Below, piece after piece: positions 16,686-29,613 of a stretch of DNA of 64,000 nt. Under the pieces are notes generated by a model. That model was not told where the DNA came from. It searched no databases and saw nothing but the letters and a program-made list of their open reading frames with translations. Made by a program: the position numbers and the translations under genes. Position 1 is the stretch's first letter; every line of letters starts with the position of its first letter. The stretch comes from Batillaria attramentaria (taxonomy: Eukaryota > Mollusca > Gastropoda > Batillariidae), in assembly GCA_018292915.2 (NCBI GenBank), contig JACVVK020000466.1, forward strand, positions 355,001-419,000, read 5' to 3'.

Positions 16686-17195
16686 TGGGAGGCGCTGACA
16701 GCTGTCACTTCATGATCTCCCTGTATTACCTCACTGGAGGCTATGGCCGTGATCTCGGGTTAAGGTCAAATGGCTCCCGGTCTCCCTACCTAAATAGGGA
16801 GGCGCTGACAGCTGCTACTTTATGATCTCCCTGTATTACCTCACTGGAGGCTATGGCCGTGATCTCGGGTTAAGGTCAAATGGCTCCCGGTCTCCCTACC
16901 TAAATAGGAGGCGCTGACAGCTGTCACTTCATGATCAGGTTATAAGGTGAAGCCCTGATTTTATAGGGTCGTTTCCTAAAGTTTACGTCATAAGGTTAAG
17001 GGCATGACCTGAAGTTATAAGGCTGTGACCTGAGGACGTGACCTCAGGTTAGGGCTATGACCTGAGGCTAAGGACGTGACCTCAGGTTAAGGACGTGACC
17101 TCAGGGCCTTGACCTGAGGCTAAGGACGTGACCTCAGGTTAAGGTCAAACGGCTCCCGGCTCCCTAAGGGTTGAGGGGTCGCAACTTATACTACT
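16686..17195 (-). repeat. Right terminal inverted repeat of the Polinton-like element
   Basis: The outer 281 bp (16915-17195) mirror 3800-4080. Two internal units follow (16806-16914, 109 bp, and 16696-16805, 110 bp), against four on the left. The AGGTCA hexamers are present in reverse orientation. As the only sequence upstream of the ATPase gene, it probably contains the promoter of the right-hand block. Confidence 0.9.
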
Positions 17196-17201
17196 AACGC
17201 A
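17196..17201. repeat. Right target-site duplication AACGCA
   Basis: It is the second copy of the hexamer at 3794-3799, directly after the CT terminus of the element. Confidence 0.95.
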
Positions 17202-17335
17202 CGTCACTGTCGATCACCGTAGAGATGATGATGCAAATGCAACTCTGTCAATGACGTAGGGAAACGTACGTCATCGATGCTGAAGCGTATGGTGCACCAT
17301 AACGGGCTCTCGGCCAGGGATGAGTGCCGGGTGTG

Positions 17336-17408
<73 letters not shown>

Positions 17409-17604
17409 CTCTCTCTCTCTGCTATTGTAGCGGAAATGTACTATAGTATAATTTAATACAGTGTAGCAGGACAGCTACTTGCTCTACTAACGTTTCAACT
17501 TCCTCCCCTCTCTCTCTCTAACTTAAGCTAATTTCCCCCATTGCTTATAAGCCTTTGATCATGCCTGATCTGATCACCGTGTTTTTCTGTGACCTGTTAT
17601 CTTG

Positions 17605-17659
<55 letters not shown>

Positions 17660-17694
17660 TTTTTTTTCTTTTCTCGTTGTTTGTCTGTTGTGTT

Positions 17695-17726
<32 letters not shown>

Positions 17727-17962
17727 GGTTTTTGTTGGTTTTGTTTGTTTGTTTGTTTGTTTGTTTGTTTGTTTGGTGTTTTTTTTGGGGGGAGGGGGGT
17801 CTCACTTTTCGGTAGCCTAGATTGTTAGTTTATCTTTGCTTATTATGCTTTGTTTTTAGTTTTGTTTGATCTTTATTGTAGAATGTAGTGAGGACTTCTT
17901 GTAAGATAGGCAGAGATGCCTACAAGAATTATCCTAATAAACGTTTCATCATCATCATCATC

Positions 17963-18005
<43 letters not shown>

Positions 18006-18032
18006 TTCCTTGTCCTTAAATCAACCTAACGA

Positions 18033-18082
<50 letters not shown>

Positions 18083-18697
18083 GATTGTCATTTCCGTGTA
18101 TTTATTAATGTAATTTCTGTTTTCGTGTGGTGTTAATGTATCAGTGATCCATCGTCGTTTTCATGTATTTACAAGTTGTGTAATCGCTGCGACCAACTTT
18201 GCCACAAAGCATTACTGAATAAAGTTTCTGACTTGAATCATCTACTGTCAATCTTCTAATAATCGTGCATAACTGTCATCCCAGTGTCATTCCGTTGTCA
18301 AGGTTATTGTCAATTTCCATTGAAATACAGGCTACTTCCTTCAATAAGTTCTGTACACGCACAAAAAACAGCGATAAAAAACAACTATTACAACTACAAA
18401 ACGCAAACTAATAAAAATCTCCAAGTTAAAATCGAATAACAAAAGGAAAACGAAAAATCGGGTTTTCATGTTGTGTTTGTGACGTGTCATAAATATTATG
18501 TTGTCTAGTCAGTGGTAGACCAACTCACGAAGTAATCTAATAGTGTGGCAAATATATTTAGTTCGGCACTGTTTTCGTGTCGGTCTTTGAGCAACAACCC
18601 GTGTCAACATGAGTAGCAACTCCCGAGGATGTCCGTCAGGCTTGTCGTCACATTCGCTGGGACTGAAGCTCATCCGGCACCGCCATTGTCTCAAGAC
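17202..18697. other. Host spacer between the Polinton insertion and gene A1
   Basis: No gene is visible. The sequence parallels 35450-41105 and 59183-60776 with fewer insertions. It contains GT arrays at 17335-17404 and about 17604-17656, a run of TTTG repeats, a CT array and a CA array near 18035-18078. Long valine-cysteine or threonine-histidine frames here are microsatellite shadows. Confidence 0.8.
17335..17404. repeat. GT microsatellite
   Basis: A near-perfect GT array of about 70 bp interrupted by two GC steps, followed by a CT run. Confidence 0.9.
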
Positions 18698-19701
18698 TTA
18701 TGAAGACACCGTAGAAGGGCGCAAGTACCCATCGGAAGCAGTCGAAGGTTCACGTGCAGGGTGTACTGGATCAGGGGAAACCTGGCAACAGATCACAAAT
18801 GCGTGTGTCAGATAAATGAAAAGGGTAGAGGGGGGAGGGAAGGGGGTGTAGATGGGGAGGGAGGTGGGGGGGGGGGTAGGTGGGGGGGGGGGGTGTGATT
18901 AAAACTCTTCAACGAAATCTATGCAAAAGTTCAAATATTTTCTAGTTAAAATAGAATCTTTTCCTAGAGTTAAAATAATGCTTTCCTGATTTGAATGAAC
19001 AGCTTGTTTTGTAAGTAGCCGAAACACATCTTTTGGATTGATTAAACAGCTAGCAATTTTTTTTTAAATGTCTTATTATTATTATTATTAAAAAAAATTT
19101 TTTTAATTTATTTATTTATTTATTTATTTATTTTTTTTTTTTTGGGGGGGGGGCTTTAATTTTTCTTCTGGGGTTAATAAAGTAATCTGAATTGAATTGA
19201 ATTAAGTATATATGGCATATATACATATGTATATTATATAAGTGCAAAATATGGCATTCATTTGTATTTGTTGTACAGTACAACGATAAAGCATGGTATA
19301 CACCAATCACCTCGCTGTAGATCCTGTCTTCTGGCTGTTGGATCGCCATCACCTGGTCGGCACGTGGAGCGAGACCTGAGTAAACTGTCATTTCTCGCTG
19401 CCGTCTCGGTAGCGGGCGCTCGTAGTTCCTTCCTGTGTGCGATTTGAGAAAGAGAAGGGAGAAGAACATGGATTAGAAAAATCAAGTTGATGATATTAAT
19501 GATAATGATATAAGTCCTTCAGCTGCACTCAATTAATGTTCATGTTTTCGGTTGTTACAAGTGATATCACTGATTTAATTTTGCTGAATGCTAAAAATTA
19601 TCTACAACTGTTGAAGGGTAGGAAAGATCCTTGATCCTTCTTACCCTTTTCTAACAATTCTCTCTAGCCGCGAAATAGTCTTTGTACCTTAGCGTAAAGC
19701 C

Positions 19702-19735
<34 letters not shown>

Positions 19736-21749
19736 GACTGACTAACATTTTTCATTTTTCTCATATATTTGTCACACTTTTTAATTTTTTTTTTCATTTT
19801 TCTTAGGCTTTTATCACATTTTGTTTGCGCGTTATTCTCACGATTTTCTCTCATACTCACTTCTTTTTATCTTGATACAGAGAAATCGTGTACAGATGAC
19901 TGTCACAGTGAAAATCACACCACCCATAAAACTACCGGAAGCCAGCAGTATGTCGGGAAGAAGATCTTTCGTCTCATTACCTGAAAAGGAAATCAGTTTC
20001 AAAGTCCCCCAGTTGTCGTACTTAATTATCAAACGCACCTTGAACGAAATAGAAAGAAAAGAAATGATTATGACATTAACTTACAATTATTCTTTTCTAG
20101 CACACCCTCAAACAATGCAATTTTTATGTGAATGAGACCACTGTACATGGATGAGAAATTATTGGCTTGAAAAGTAATATACTGCCACGCAACACAGAAC
20201 GAGTGCGGAAACATATTTCTCAAGTGCGTTTAGCACCACATGCAACCTTGTATGTACAGGGCAATACGTGACAGAACATGACTGTCCGTTTTTGCATAAT
20301 CATGCAAGTCTCACCGACCCCTGTTCTTGAGACTTGTTTTAAGAGGATGGGGACTTTAGTGTGTGTCACGCTGTCTACATAAAGCGTATGAACAGTTTCC
20401 TTGAAACTCCACTTACTTCGAGGTTCTAACTCGTTGTCGGGTGACGACGGTATTTCCATTTTCAGGGTGACGTTTCTTCGTCCAGAGCAAACCAAGCGAA
20501 ATTCTCTCGGTGCTTAACAGAGAAGAATAAAGGCAATTCTTGAGCCGGTTATGAACGAAATATATCACAGATCGGTTTGTTCATCTTTACAATACCTTGT
20601 TTCACATTCTCCCCCTTTATTCGCGTTGTTGTTGTTCCAGATCTTTAGACTTATGTTGTGTTAAGACGACAACATTGAACAATTTAACTTATGGAAACGT
20701 TTCTCCTCCCAGAGCCAGCCAGACGAAACACTTCCGTAGATAGGCATACAGAAAAGGGGATAGTTTTAGAACTGATTCGTGCTGTAGTATTCATATAGAG
20801 CCAAGAGGCCATCCCCCTCTCCGGGCATTTTGCCAGTTCACGATCTAACGGCAAATTGAGATGCTAATTTACAAGAATGCTGATTTGTTTACTCAAGACA
20901 TACCGATACACAGCACCTTTAGCCAAAGTTAAAAATGTACGTATACATAAGGCGTAGAAGAAAATGAAGAATTCGTCATTTTTACATTGCCTTCCAGTGT
21001 GTCATTGCAACTTTGAATGTTTACAGTTTCAAATCTATATTGGATATACAGTTACATGTAAATTCAATGCTCAGCCTTTGTCGTGCAACACTTCGTTTTG
21101 GAGAACTCGTTTACAAAAGATTTGGCATTTTAAGTGATGTCACTCGTTACACTTGACCAAATCTACTAACAACTTTACCTTCGATGGTCAATCTTTGTCG
21201 TGCATCACTTCCGTTTTGAAGAACTTCAAACTTGGTGATAAATGTGTTTGTTGTCATGTTGAAAGCTGCTGGGGTCGGAGATGGAAGAATAGTCCTCGTT
21301 TCCTTTTTTTCTTGAGTGAAAATCTGGAGTATCGGTTTGACGGGAGTTTTCGTGTCCAAATACGGGGACCTTGCCGTGAAATCAAATGTTTGCTGGGTTT
21401 CTGATGCCACGTTGCACTCGCACACTGAGTACGGTCGAGTGTCGGTATCCCATTGTAGAATAAAAGTCACGTCAGTTTCGTTCGATTTGTCACATGGGTC
21501 AATCGCACTGCCTGGCAATAGAAAGGAAATATTTTCATTTGATCTATGATCACAGCAACAACAAAAACTATCATTCTTATATGTTTAAAGATAAAGTGCC
21601 ACATGCCACATTCCCTAACAAAACAACGTACACACCCTGATACCCACAACCACGTCTGCGATTACATGGAGGAGCAGAGAGATGACGTAACTCTAATTTC
21701 AGGTAGGAATTGTTAGGCACTGGAAGGCCTCTCTTACACACTGTCCTGC

Positions 21750-21827
<78 letters not shown>

Positions 21828-21967
21828 TACAACAATTAGGGTCTTTTTGCAGTCAGTCAGACAAACAGACAGACAGACAGGCAGGCTGTTTCGTACTCTT
21901 GAAACTTACTCATGCAAACTCCAACCACTCCAAGAAAAATCAGCGTGGCGTACGTACATTCACCCAT
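18698..21967 (-). CDS. Receptor gene A1, six exons, tyrosine-motif tail
   Basis: The exons are 21910-21967, 21179-21511, 20417-20512, 19861-19980, 19311-19432 and 18698-18781. All junctions have GT donors and AG acceptors, and phases 1,1,1,1,0 agree. The product is 270 aa: signal peptide (MGECTYATLIFLGVVGVC), a 111-residue extracellular module with a C...CEC cysteine pattern, a 32-residue stalk, a transmembrane segment (GSFMGGVIFTVTVICTRFLC) and a 67-residue tail. Tail tyrosines are 206 (NYERPL), 220 (TVYSGL, fits the ITSM pattern TxYxxL), 241 (IYSEV, ITIM-like) and 262 (DGYLRP). Such motifs recruit SH2 proteins in immune receptors. The ectodomain looks beta-sandwich-like, but I cannot assign it to a family. 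An immune role is inferred from architecture and tandem duplication. Confidence 0.8.
21752..21824. repeat. CA microsatellite
   Basis: A perfect AC array of about 70 bp in the first intron of gene A1; the orthologous arrays in A2 and A3 differ in length. Confidence 0.9.
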
Positions 21968-22186
21968 GTCAAGGAACAATGATTCAAACTGCGACGACGT
22001 GAAACGAACTCTACAGTTACACACTAACCGCTACGACTCACTATAGTGACCATGTAAACTGGTGCGAACGAGTATTAAATAGTCTATTGTTTATTTCTGT
22101 ACTTATCAAATACCAGGAAGTAGGGTGACTCAAATACTTTAGCGTCTTTGCATCTTCGGAAGACGTTCTGTCTGTCTGTCTGTCTG

Positions 22187-22219
<33 letters not shown>

Positions 22220-22329
22220 GTGCTATTGTAGTGTAAATGTAGAATAGTATATAGTATTATATAATAAAGTGTAGCAGGACAGCGTGTAGTAATGTAACAT
22301 CGCCCTCTCTCTCTCTCTCTCTCTCTCTG

Positions 22330-23144
22330 CAGGTAATCAGGTCGATCGCTGGTTCATCCGTTACTCTCAACTGCTCTGTCAAGTATCTAGGCGTCAGAAT
22401 CGACCAAACACTGTCCATGGATGATCATATTGGTTCAGTGTGCCGCGCGGCCTTCTTTGCTCTCAGGCAGATTGCCTCTATCAGGCCACTTCTAACAGCT
22501 GATTCCACCGCCATGCTAGTCAATGCCTTCATTACATCACGGCTTGACTTCTGTAACTCGGCTCTCGCTGGTTTACCCGCTGACCAGATCAATCGGCTCC
22601 AACGCGTTCAGAACAGTGCAGCGCGGCTTATCCTTCGGAAGCGCAAGCGCGACCATGTCACACCCCTGTTAAGGGAATTGCACTGGCTGCCCGTTGTGTA
22701 CCGCATCAAGTACAAAATTGCAACACTGTCCTTCCGTCATTTTGAGCAGTCCCTTCCTCAGTATCTTTCCGACAAACTTACCACGTATGAACCTTCTCGT
22801 ACTCTCCGCTCCTCATCGGAAAAGCTCCTGAAGGTTCCCAAGTTCAATCTCAAAACCTTCGGTGAGCGCTCTTTCAGTTTTTGTGCCCCCCAGGTATGGA
22901 ATTCTCTGCCTCCCTCCCTTAGGAACATCCAGACCCTCCCACAGTTTAAATCAAAACTAAAGACTTATCTATTCAAGACAGCATATGATCTGTAGTATCA
23001 TCTACCCCCCCCCCCCCCCCGCCCTTTCCGCACACGTAATTAGTGTTTCATGTATGCGTGAGAATGTGTGTGTGTAGCGCACTGAGTGCTCTTTGAGCAG
23101 ACTACTAGCGCTATATAAGAGCTATTATTATTATTATTATTATT
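22330..23144 (+). mobile_element. 5'-truncated CR1/L2-like LINE, 3' end
   Basis: An open frame from about 22340 to 22995 encodes the C-terminal part of a non-LTR retrotransposon reverse transcriptase (VKYLGVRIDQTLSMDDHI, GLPADQINRLQRVQNSAARL, HWLPV). The catalytic YADD region is missing. A short 3' UTR follows, ending in a TATT/ATT simple repeat, the kind of tail found on CR1/L2 elements. A related, longer copy on the minus strand is at 46213-48925. Confidence 0.85.
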
Positions 23145-23861
23145 CACGAAGGGGAGGCTTGGTCTCAAGTTTACCCAAATATACACTGCGAACATCACAA
23201 CAGCCTCCACAGTGCTCTTCTGTCAATGAATAAAGAAGAACCAAATAAAGAAATATTCTCTCTCTCTCTCTCTCTCTGCTTCCTTGTCCTTAAATCGACA
23301 TACTAAACGATGTTTCTCTTTACCCCTGTGAACTATTTCCTTACGAACTTTCACACACACGCCAGTGTCATGACATGAAATAAACAACGCCTAAAAGATA
23401 TGTAGGTGTCCGCTGATAACAGTTTCAATATTACTGAGTGCTGATTACTAAGGACATGTGTCTGATGCACTAGTCAGAAATGATTTTAAATTTGCTTATC
23501 ACTTCTTTATATAGGGAGCCTGGACAGTCGAGCTGTACAGCACTGGACTTTAAATGCTTGGGTCGTGAGGTCCATTCCCGGCTGTGGCCAAATATTTGTG
23601 CTGGCCTTTATTCACGCTGCCCCGTCTTTGAAATCACCCATAAGTCATTTAGAACAGCCTGCCTTCCCATGCTCGCCATGCACAGTCGACGGACTCTTTT
23701 TAAAACCTCTTTGAAATCTCATTTCTTCCGGCTGTTGCACCCGCGGAGTAAGTATTTTGGAGTGTCGGGGTCCCATTGTAGGAAAATGGACACATTAGTG
23801 TCGTTCGATTTGACATATGGGTCTCTCGCACTGCTTGGCAATAGAAAAGATTTGATGATGA

Positions 23862-23909
<48 letters not shown>

Positions 23910-24048
23910 GCGCGCGCGCTTCAAACATTTTATTCCTTTTGACCTGTTTGGGGTATGGGGGAATATCCTAACACAAAGGACGTGAGAACAAAGTACAACA
24001 ATATACAAAAATTAAATACAGCTAAAGAACCCACAACAAGACCAAATA

Positions 24049-24082
<34 letters not shown>

Positions 24083-25308
24083 TTCCTGGTCTTTAAATGA
24101 TGTCTACCCTTGTGTTTACTTTTTATGCTATTGTAGTTTGTGTTATTGTAGTGTTAATGTAGTATAGTATACATATACACATAAGAACGTCATCACCTCA
24201 TGTACATCATACTGCCGTTAACGGCCAAAGTATACGGTTTTACTGTTTCTAATGAACTTCGCAGGATTTAATATTGCTTTCTTTGGTGTGTCTAATGACA
24301 TGAATGTACAAAAATTGAAAGAGGAAACTGATCTGCTAAACGTGCACAGTAAAAACGTTTGCCTATCAGCTTAAAATATCGGCCATTTCATGATAAAGTA
24401 TAGTTCAACTTCCAGTACCGACATATCACAACTCGAACAAAGTCTGTCCTCTCTAGGTGTGCCATTTCGTCTTCCCGGTTCAACTGCTAATTACTACAGC
24501 GGAATTTCATTAGTGATAAAGCATAAACGTCCGCCACACTTGTTTGTGACACTCCCTGCATACGGAGGTGACAAACGTTTAAAATAATCCCTAAAAAAAA
24601 AAAAAAAAAAACCTGGAAAATTACCCGTATAATTATTTGATCAAGCGCAGATTTTTGTTTTGTTTTGAAAATATCCCGGATTCAATGGGTTTTTCCCCCC
24701 GAAATGCAAACTGACTTACTTCATTCATGAAAGCACAACGACAATTTTATGACCGTTATTGTATTAATTTTGAACGGGCCCAAGCCCGTACGAACAGTGC
24801 TCGAAGCGAGTCATTCTTCGGCACATCTATCAGCGAGCGACATGATATTTTTTAAACAGATAATGATTTATTAATGTGACTCATTCACACGCCACAAGGA
24901 AATCATGAGGACTAGTCATTTCCTCGTGACGGAGTTCCCTGGAGGTCAGACACCCACTTACAAATCAAGCAACTCTCTTACAAAAACACACTATTACCGG
25001 CAATAAGTCAGTATTTACATATATGAACTACTAAGTTTGAACCAAAATAATTGTGATTATTGTATCAGTTTTCAGGAAAAAAATACTGTCATATTAGTCA
25101 GCGATATTTTGGCACTTATTTACTGTGTCGTTGTTCGTAGATAGAGGCAGTGAATGCGACCGATCTTGTTATTATTTTGATGCGAGCTCATGACAACATC
25201 ACGAGGAATAGTCATATACTCGTGACAATGAAAATTCACCAGAGAACAGACACCTACTTACAAATCATGCAACTCTCTTACATACTATTACAGGCAATAC
25301 ATCAGACA
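23145..25308. other. A1-B1 spacer: SINE-like remnant, pseudo-exon, microsatellites
   Basis: A degraded tRNA-SINE-like sequence occupies about 23512-23660 (GGGAGCCTGGACAGTCGAGC, then GGCCAAATATTTGTGCTGGC). A CA array with a GCGC end lies at about 23863-23918. From about 24590 to 25308 the sequence matches 49200-49925 upstream of gene B2. No intact gene is seen. Confidence 0.7.
23752..23850 (-). pseudogene. Remnant of a receptor ectodomain exon
   Basis: The minus strand keeps the start of the 333-nt ectodomain exon (acceptor-like CTATTGCCAAG, then the CDKSNETDV/LQWD region in diverged form) but the exon is cut after about 100 bp. The same remnant, longer, is at 45040-45195, so it was part of the duplicated unit and may derive from a third gene type. 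Confidence 0.65.
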
Positions 25309-25310
25309 TA

Positions 25311-25506
25311 CAGTACTCCTCGCTTTAGGTGACCCCCCACGGGACCCAAAAAATTCTTGATCTTATCCGAGGGGCACGCTAAACAGTCCTCTGATACGAT
25401 CAACTACCAGTAAAAAACTTGATCTTATCCGAGGAGCTCAATATTTGGCGATTATGTCATTTTTTTCACATTTTAGACCGAAAGACTTTCCGCCAAAATA
25501 TGTAAT

Positions 25507-25551
<45 letters not shown>

Positions 25552-25819
25552 GCACGTAAGCACAAACGAACGCAAATGCATATACCCCCCCCCTCCCCTT
25601 TTTATTTTTTTCCGAACCCTGTGGATCCCCCCTCTCCCCATCCGCTGATGTCAAGCCCCTCCAAACATCTTTCCCCTGTTACATGGATGAGGGATGGTTG
25701 CACTGATGTTTCGTGAACTGCAAAAGTACTTCAACTTGCCTTCCGACTAAGCCTAGAAAGCCCCCCCCCCCCTCTCTCTCTCTCTCTCTCTAACAACATA
25801 AGTATCACCACCCTAAGCC

Positions 25820-25853
<34 letters not shown>

Positions 25854-26393
25854 AACAACATAAGTATCACCACCACCACCATCATATCGCCACATTGCTC
25901 CCTGCATTGCAGCCCTTATCTCTTTCACAAAGATTGTACCAATTTCTAGATCTAAAAGAACACTGAACGAAATAAGAAATCTTTTGTAAGTATACTCATC
26001 TGCGGTAAACTATCTTTATCGTCAGTTCACCAAAAACAAGCCCCCCCCCCCCCCCCCCCGCTTCCAGTTTCCATTTTCAGTCTTTGGGTATCATCTCATA
26101 GAATAAAAATGAAATAAAAATTCGTCTGTTTCGTCTTCACCTCGCAGTGCAAATCCGGGTGTTGTTTCCAGGGGAAGCCACTCTCATCACATGGATTTCA
26201 TCTTAAGCGGTAGTCTTCTCCATTTGGGAACCAAAACGGGGGTGACGTAATCCGAGGTTTTCCCTTATCCGAGGTGACGCTAAGCGAGGAATTCTAAATG
26301 GTACAAAGAAGGCTTTTGGCCGGGACCAACAACCTGATTGATCTTATCCGAGTTGTGACCTTAAACGGTAGTGACGTTAAACGAGGACTACTG
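25311..26393. mobile_element. pogo/Tigger-like MITE with TA duplication
   Basis: The termini CAGTACTCCTCGCTTTAGGTG and its inverted partner (...TTAAACGAGGACTACTG) are flanked by TA at 25309-25310 and 26394-26395. Internal motifs CTTATCCGAGG repeat near both ends. The element is 1083 bp and non-coding, with C and CT tracts inside. Flanking host sequence continues uninterrupted in the paralogous spacer near 49640. Confidence 0.8.
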
Positions 26394-26746
26394 TATATGA
26401 ATAATCAAGTTTGAACAAAACAGTTCGTGATATTGCACCAGTTTTCAGGAAAATATACTGTCACATTAGTCAGCGATATTTTTGCACTTATTTACTGTGT
26501 CGTTGTTCGTAGATAGAGGCAGTGAAAGTAAGCGATCTTGTTATTATTTTGAACAAAAAAAAAAATCGTGATTATTTCAGGGAAAAAATAGTCTCATTAG
26601 TCAGCACTTATTCGCTGTGTCTGACAAAACTGTTTGTAGATAGAGGCAGTGAATGTAAGCATTTTGGTGCGAGCTCAAACATCACAAGGAATGGTCATAT
26701 ACTCGTGACAATTAAAATTCACCAGCGCACCAAGAGATGCAGGCAC

Positions 26747-26804
<58 letters not shown>

Positions 26805-27349
26805 GTGTGTGTGTGTAGACCTATATGCAGGTGTGAGAAAGCATTTATATCGACATGTCTATATTTATGTATCACTGTATGTGTGTCTGTACTGAATATT
26901 GTTATTGTATGTCTGTCACCTGCTTGAAAATCCCAAAAAACTGGAAAAAAAAAATTCACCAGCGAACAGACACCTACTTGCAAATTATGCAGCTCTCTTA
27001 CAAAAACATACTATTCCCGGCAATAAGTCAGTATTTACATATATGAATAATTAAGTTTGAACAAAACAGTTCGTGATATTGCACCAGTTTTCAGGAAAAA
27101 ATACTGTCACATTAGTCAGCACTTATTCGCTCTGTCTGACAAAATTGTTCGTAGATGAAGGCAGTGAATGTGAGTGATTTTGTTATCATTTTGATGGGAG
27201 CTCAAATACGGATGGACATTGCCATAAAAAAACAAAAACAAAAAACTGTCGTTAATCTAATTTTCTTCAACCACCTATTTCGGTGAAAAATATATAAAAT
27301 AATTATATACAAAAGATGTATGCACAGTCATCAGTTTCTTAACCTGTCG
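26394..27349. other. A1-B1 spacer, duplicated host sequence
   Basis: No gene is visible. Local tandem duplications of a segment containing GATAGAGGCAGTGAA are seen, with a GT array at 26750-26816. The sequence partly matches 49600-49920 and 52583-52916. Confidence 0.75.
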
Positions 27350-27520
27350 AGGGAGCCGGGGTGGCCGAATGGTAGAGCGTTGGATTTTCAATACTCGGGT
27401 CTTGAGTTCGAATTCCGGTTAAGGCCAAATGTTTGTGCTGGTCTTTTTCTCGTTGCCCCGTCTTTGATACCACCCTTATATGGTGGAAAAGGACGTTAAA
27501 CTCCCAAACACCCACCCACC
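27350..27520 (+). mobile_element. tRNA-derived SINE, copy 1
   Basis: A tRNA-like head has A box (TGGCCGAATGG) and B box (GAGTTCGAATTCC), followed by a body with GCCCCGTCTTTGATACC and a tail GGAAAAGGACGTTAAACTCC ending in CCCACCC. The flanking 7-bp duplication CCTGTCG is at 27343-27349 and 27521-27527. The copy at 52917-53091 has the same duplication, so this insertion predates the segmental duplication. Confidence 0.88.
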
Positions 27521-27527
27521 CCTGTCG

Positions 27528-28412
27528 TTATTTCTATGTACATCAAAAGTGTGCAAGTCTTGTTCTTTCCCCTCGCTTTGGTCGCCGGAAAATGTGAAGT
27601 TTGGCAGTCTTCATTTACGTCGTTCCTTTATTCCAACAGCATGTGACCCTGAAATACAATACAGGCATAGATTCAGCACAGTGTCACCCTGTATTAAACT
27701 AGCTACACTGAACAGTGACTCATGAGAAGTCATGGGTGTGTGACAAGACACAATAACAAACTAACCTTTGTTTTGAGTGAAAAGTCACAAGGAAGAGGAA
27801 CTTCCCTGACTGAGATAGATAGGTCACTACAATGTCGTGAAAAGGGGGTGCTGTACTTTACACACTGAACTTTCAGGGTTATGAAAGTAATAAGTCCTTA
27901 CTAAGCTTTCTCAAAAACACCGAGGAAACAGAAACGGGGTGTTTGCTGTATTTGACTTACACTGACCTTTGAAGGTTGGGGAAAGTAAGCAGTCCTTACA
28001 AAACTTTCTACAAAAAAATACAGAAACGAGTTGTTTGGTGTATCTGACCTTGTAAAAAAAGTTCCTTAAAAGCCTTGTTTGTTTGTGGTGTTTTTGGCTG
28101 TTGTTGTTGGGTTGGTTGGTTGGTTGGTTGGTTTTTATTTGTTTTGTGTTTCTGTTTTTCCTTTTTGTTTTCTTTTGTTTTTTTTTTTTTTGGGGGGGGG
28201 GGGGGGGCAACATCCTTCAATAATAATAATAACACAGGCAAAGAGTTCTATCCGTACAGAGAAAATAATATCAAGGGTTCCCCGCCAGAAACTGCTATTG
28301 ATAGAATTCTTTCAAAACGTTCTGGCAAGGAAGCCTCGTTATTATGTGTCTTTTGTAAGGACAGAACCCCCGTACCTGTGCTAACAAGGACAGGTGACGT
28401 TTCATGGACGCC
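27528..28412. other. Spacer downstream of gene B1
   Basis: No gene is visible. The sequence is nearly identical to 53099-54031 downstream of gene B2. A G tract and TTGG repeats lie near 28110-28207. It may include the B1 3' UTR. Confidence 0.75.
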
Positions 28413-29518
28413 CTAGTTATAGGGAGCTGTGTAGATACCCTCAGTCGCGTTCGCAGCAGCACGAGAAGCCCCACCAGCAGCCCTACCAGCAGCCGCAGAG
28501 GACGGCTGGGTCTTGCCACTCGTACTTGGAGTCTGGACAGGGTCAGGGTCTCCAGGTGTCGAGTAGTGACACTCGGAGTTGTCCTCGAAGTCAGTAGGGT
28601 TCCAGTCTGTGCCGGACGAGGTGGACATCGTCTTGGTGTTGGCTTCCTCGACACGCATGTTGGCGTCGCTGGCGTTGGACCATCTCCTGCTGGTGGGAGC
28701 GGAGAACTTTCCCGTGGCGTCCCTGGCGTCCACTTCCAGTTCACTGGCAGCTTGGTAAATCCGGTCTTCATGCCTGGAATTTACAAGGATAGATCGAATG
28801 TACATGGTATCGCCCCTTTGCAAATTAAGCTCTACAACAGCAGTCAGCCGGTACTGTCTCTCGTCTACGTTAACAGACGCCAGTCGTAGGCGAACACTCA
28901 CTAAACGTCAATTCGTCAGTGTGATGTGATGTTATCATGGTTATCATATACCATTAGAAATAAACAAATTTTGCTTCATATTAACGGAACGGGTATGACG
29001 TGCATTTTAAAATACGTCCTTCATGTTCCAGTAAGTTACGCATGGTGTTAATTGCAAGTGGAATTGCATGGAACGTGTGTGGTTATGCTTATTCTCTTGT
29101 TGTGTAATTTGTTTAGTCTAAGTCTTAGTCTACGCCTCTCTTTGTGTATTCATAGGTAGTTTTGTGTTACCCGTGACGAAAGAAACATACATTACGACCG
29201 GCGTTTATGTCATGGGAAATCAGTGTGACTGGTACGTCAGAGTACAACAGAATGCGTACCGGAATATATTTTGAAATGAGTGATATCAAAACAGTCCGTT
29301 TACCAACAAAATGTGGGCTTTCCCGATTTTCAGCAAACGATATACTTTCCTTAAACTTTGTCAGGAGACAAAGCGTTCCTGACTCAGAGACCCAAACAAA
29401 TTCCATTTGTTTGTTCCCTCTGTCTATCACCGCTAAGCCTCCACCCTCAGAGTGAATAGTAAAAGAGAAATTAACCATAGAAAGGCCCATTTTCCACTAT
29501 ATTCCACTCTGACTGTCC

Positions 29519-29613
<95 letters not shown>

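Larger units (their letters stand above)
3800..17195 (-). mobile_element. Polinton/Maverick-like virus-like element lacking a PolB catalytic gene
   Basis: The element is 13,396 bp and fully bounded: 5'-AG and CT-3' termini, inverted terminal repeats of 0.5-0.7 kb, and a 6-bp duplication proven by two empty paralogous sites. It carries the hallmark set of Polintons: retrovirus-type integrase with chromodomain, FtsK/HerA-like packaging ATPase, adenovirus-type cysteine protease, double-jelly-roll major capsid and penton-like proteins. All recognised genes are on the minus strand. Unlike canonical Polintons (15-20 kb), it has no recognisable protein-primed DNA polymerase; only a region resembling the polymerase N-terminus remains. 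The left half carries accessory genes. Most frames are open, so the insertion looks young. Confidence 0.95.

Noticed and set aside
17555..17828. Overlapping frames with long cysteine-valine or threonine-histidine runs, here and at many CA/GT sites
   Set aside because: They are translations of GT/CA and T-rich microsatellites and have no independent coding signal.
29167..29490. 107-codon minus-strand frame in the last intron of B1, partly kept in B2
   Set aside because: The exon phases of B1 and B2 agree without it and conservation is explained by the segmental duplication; no splice sites fit.
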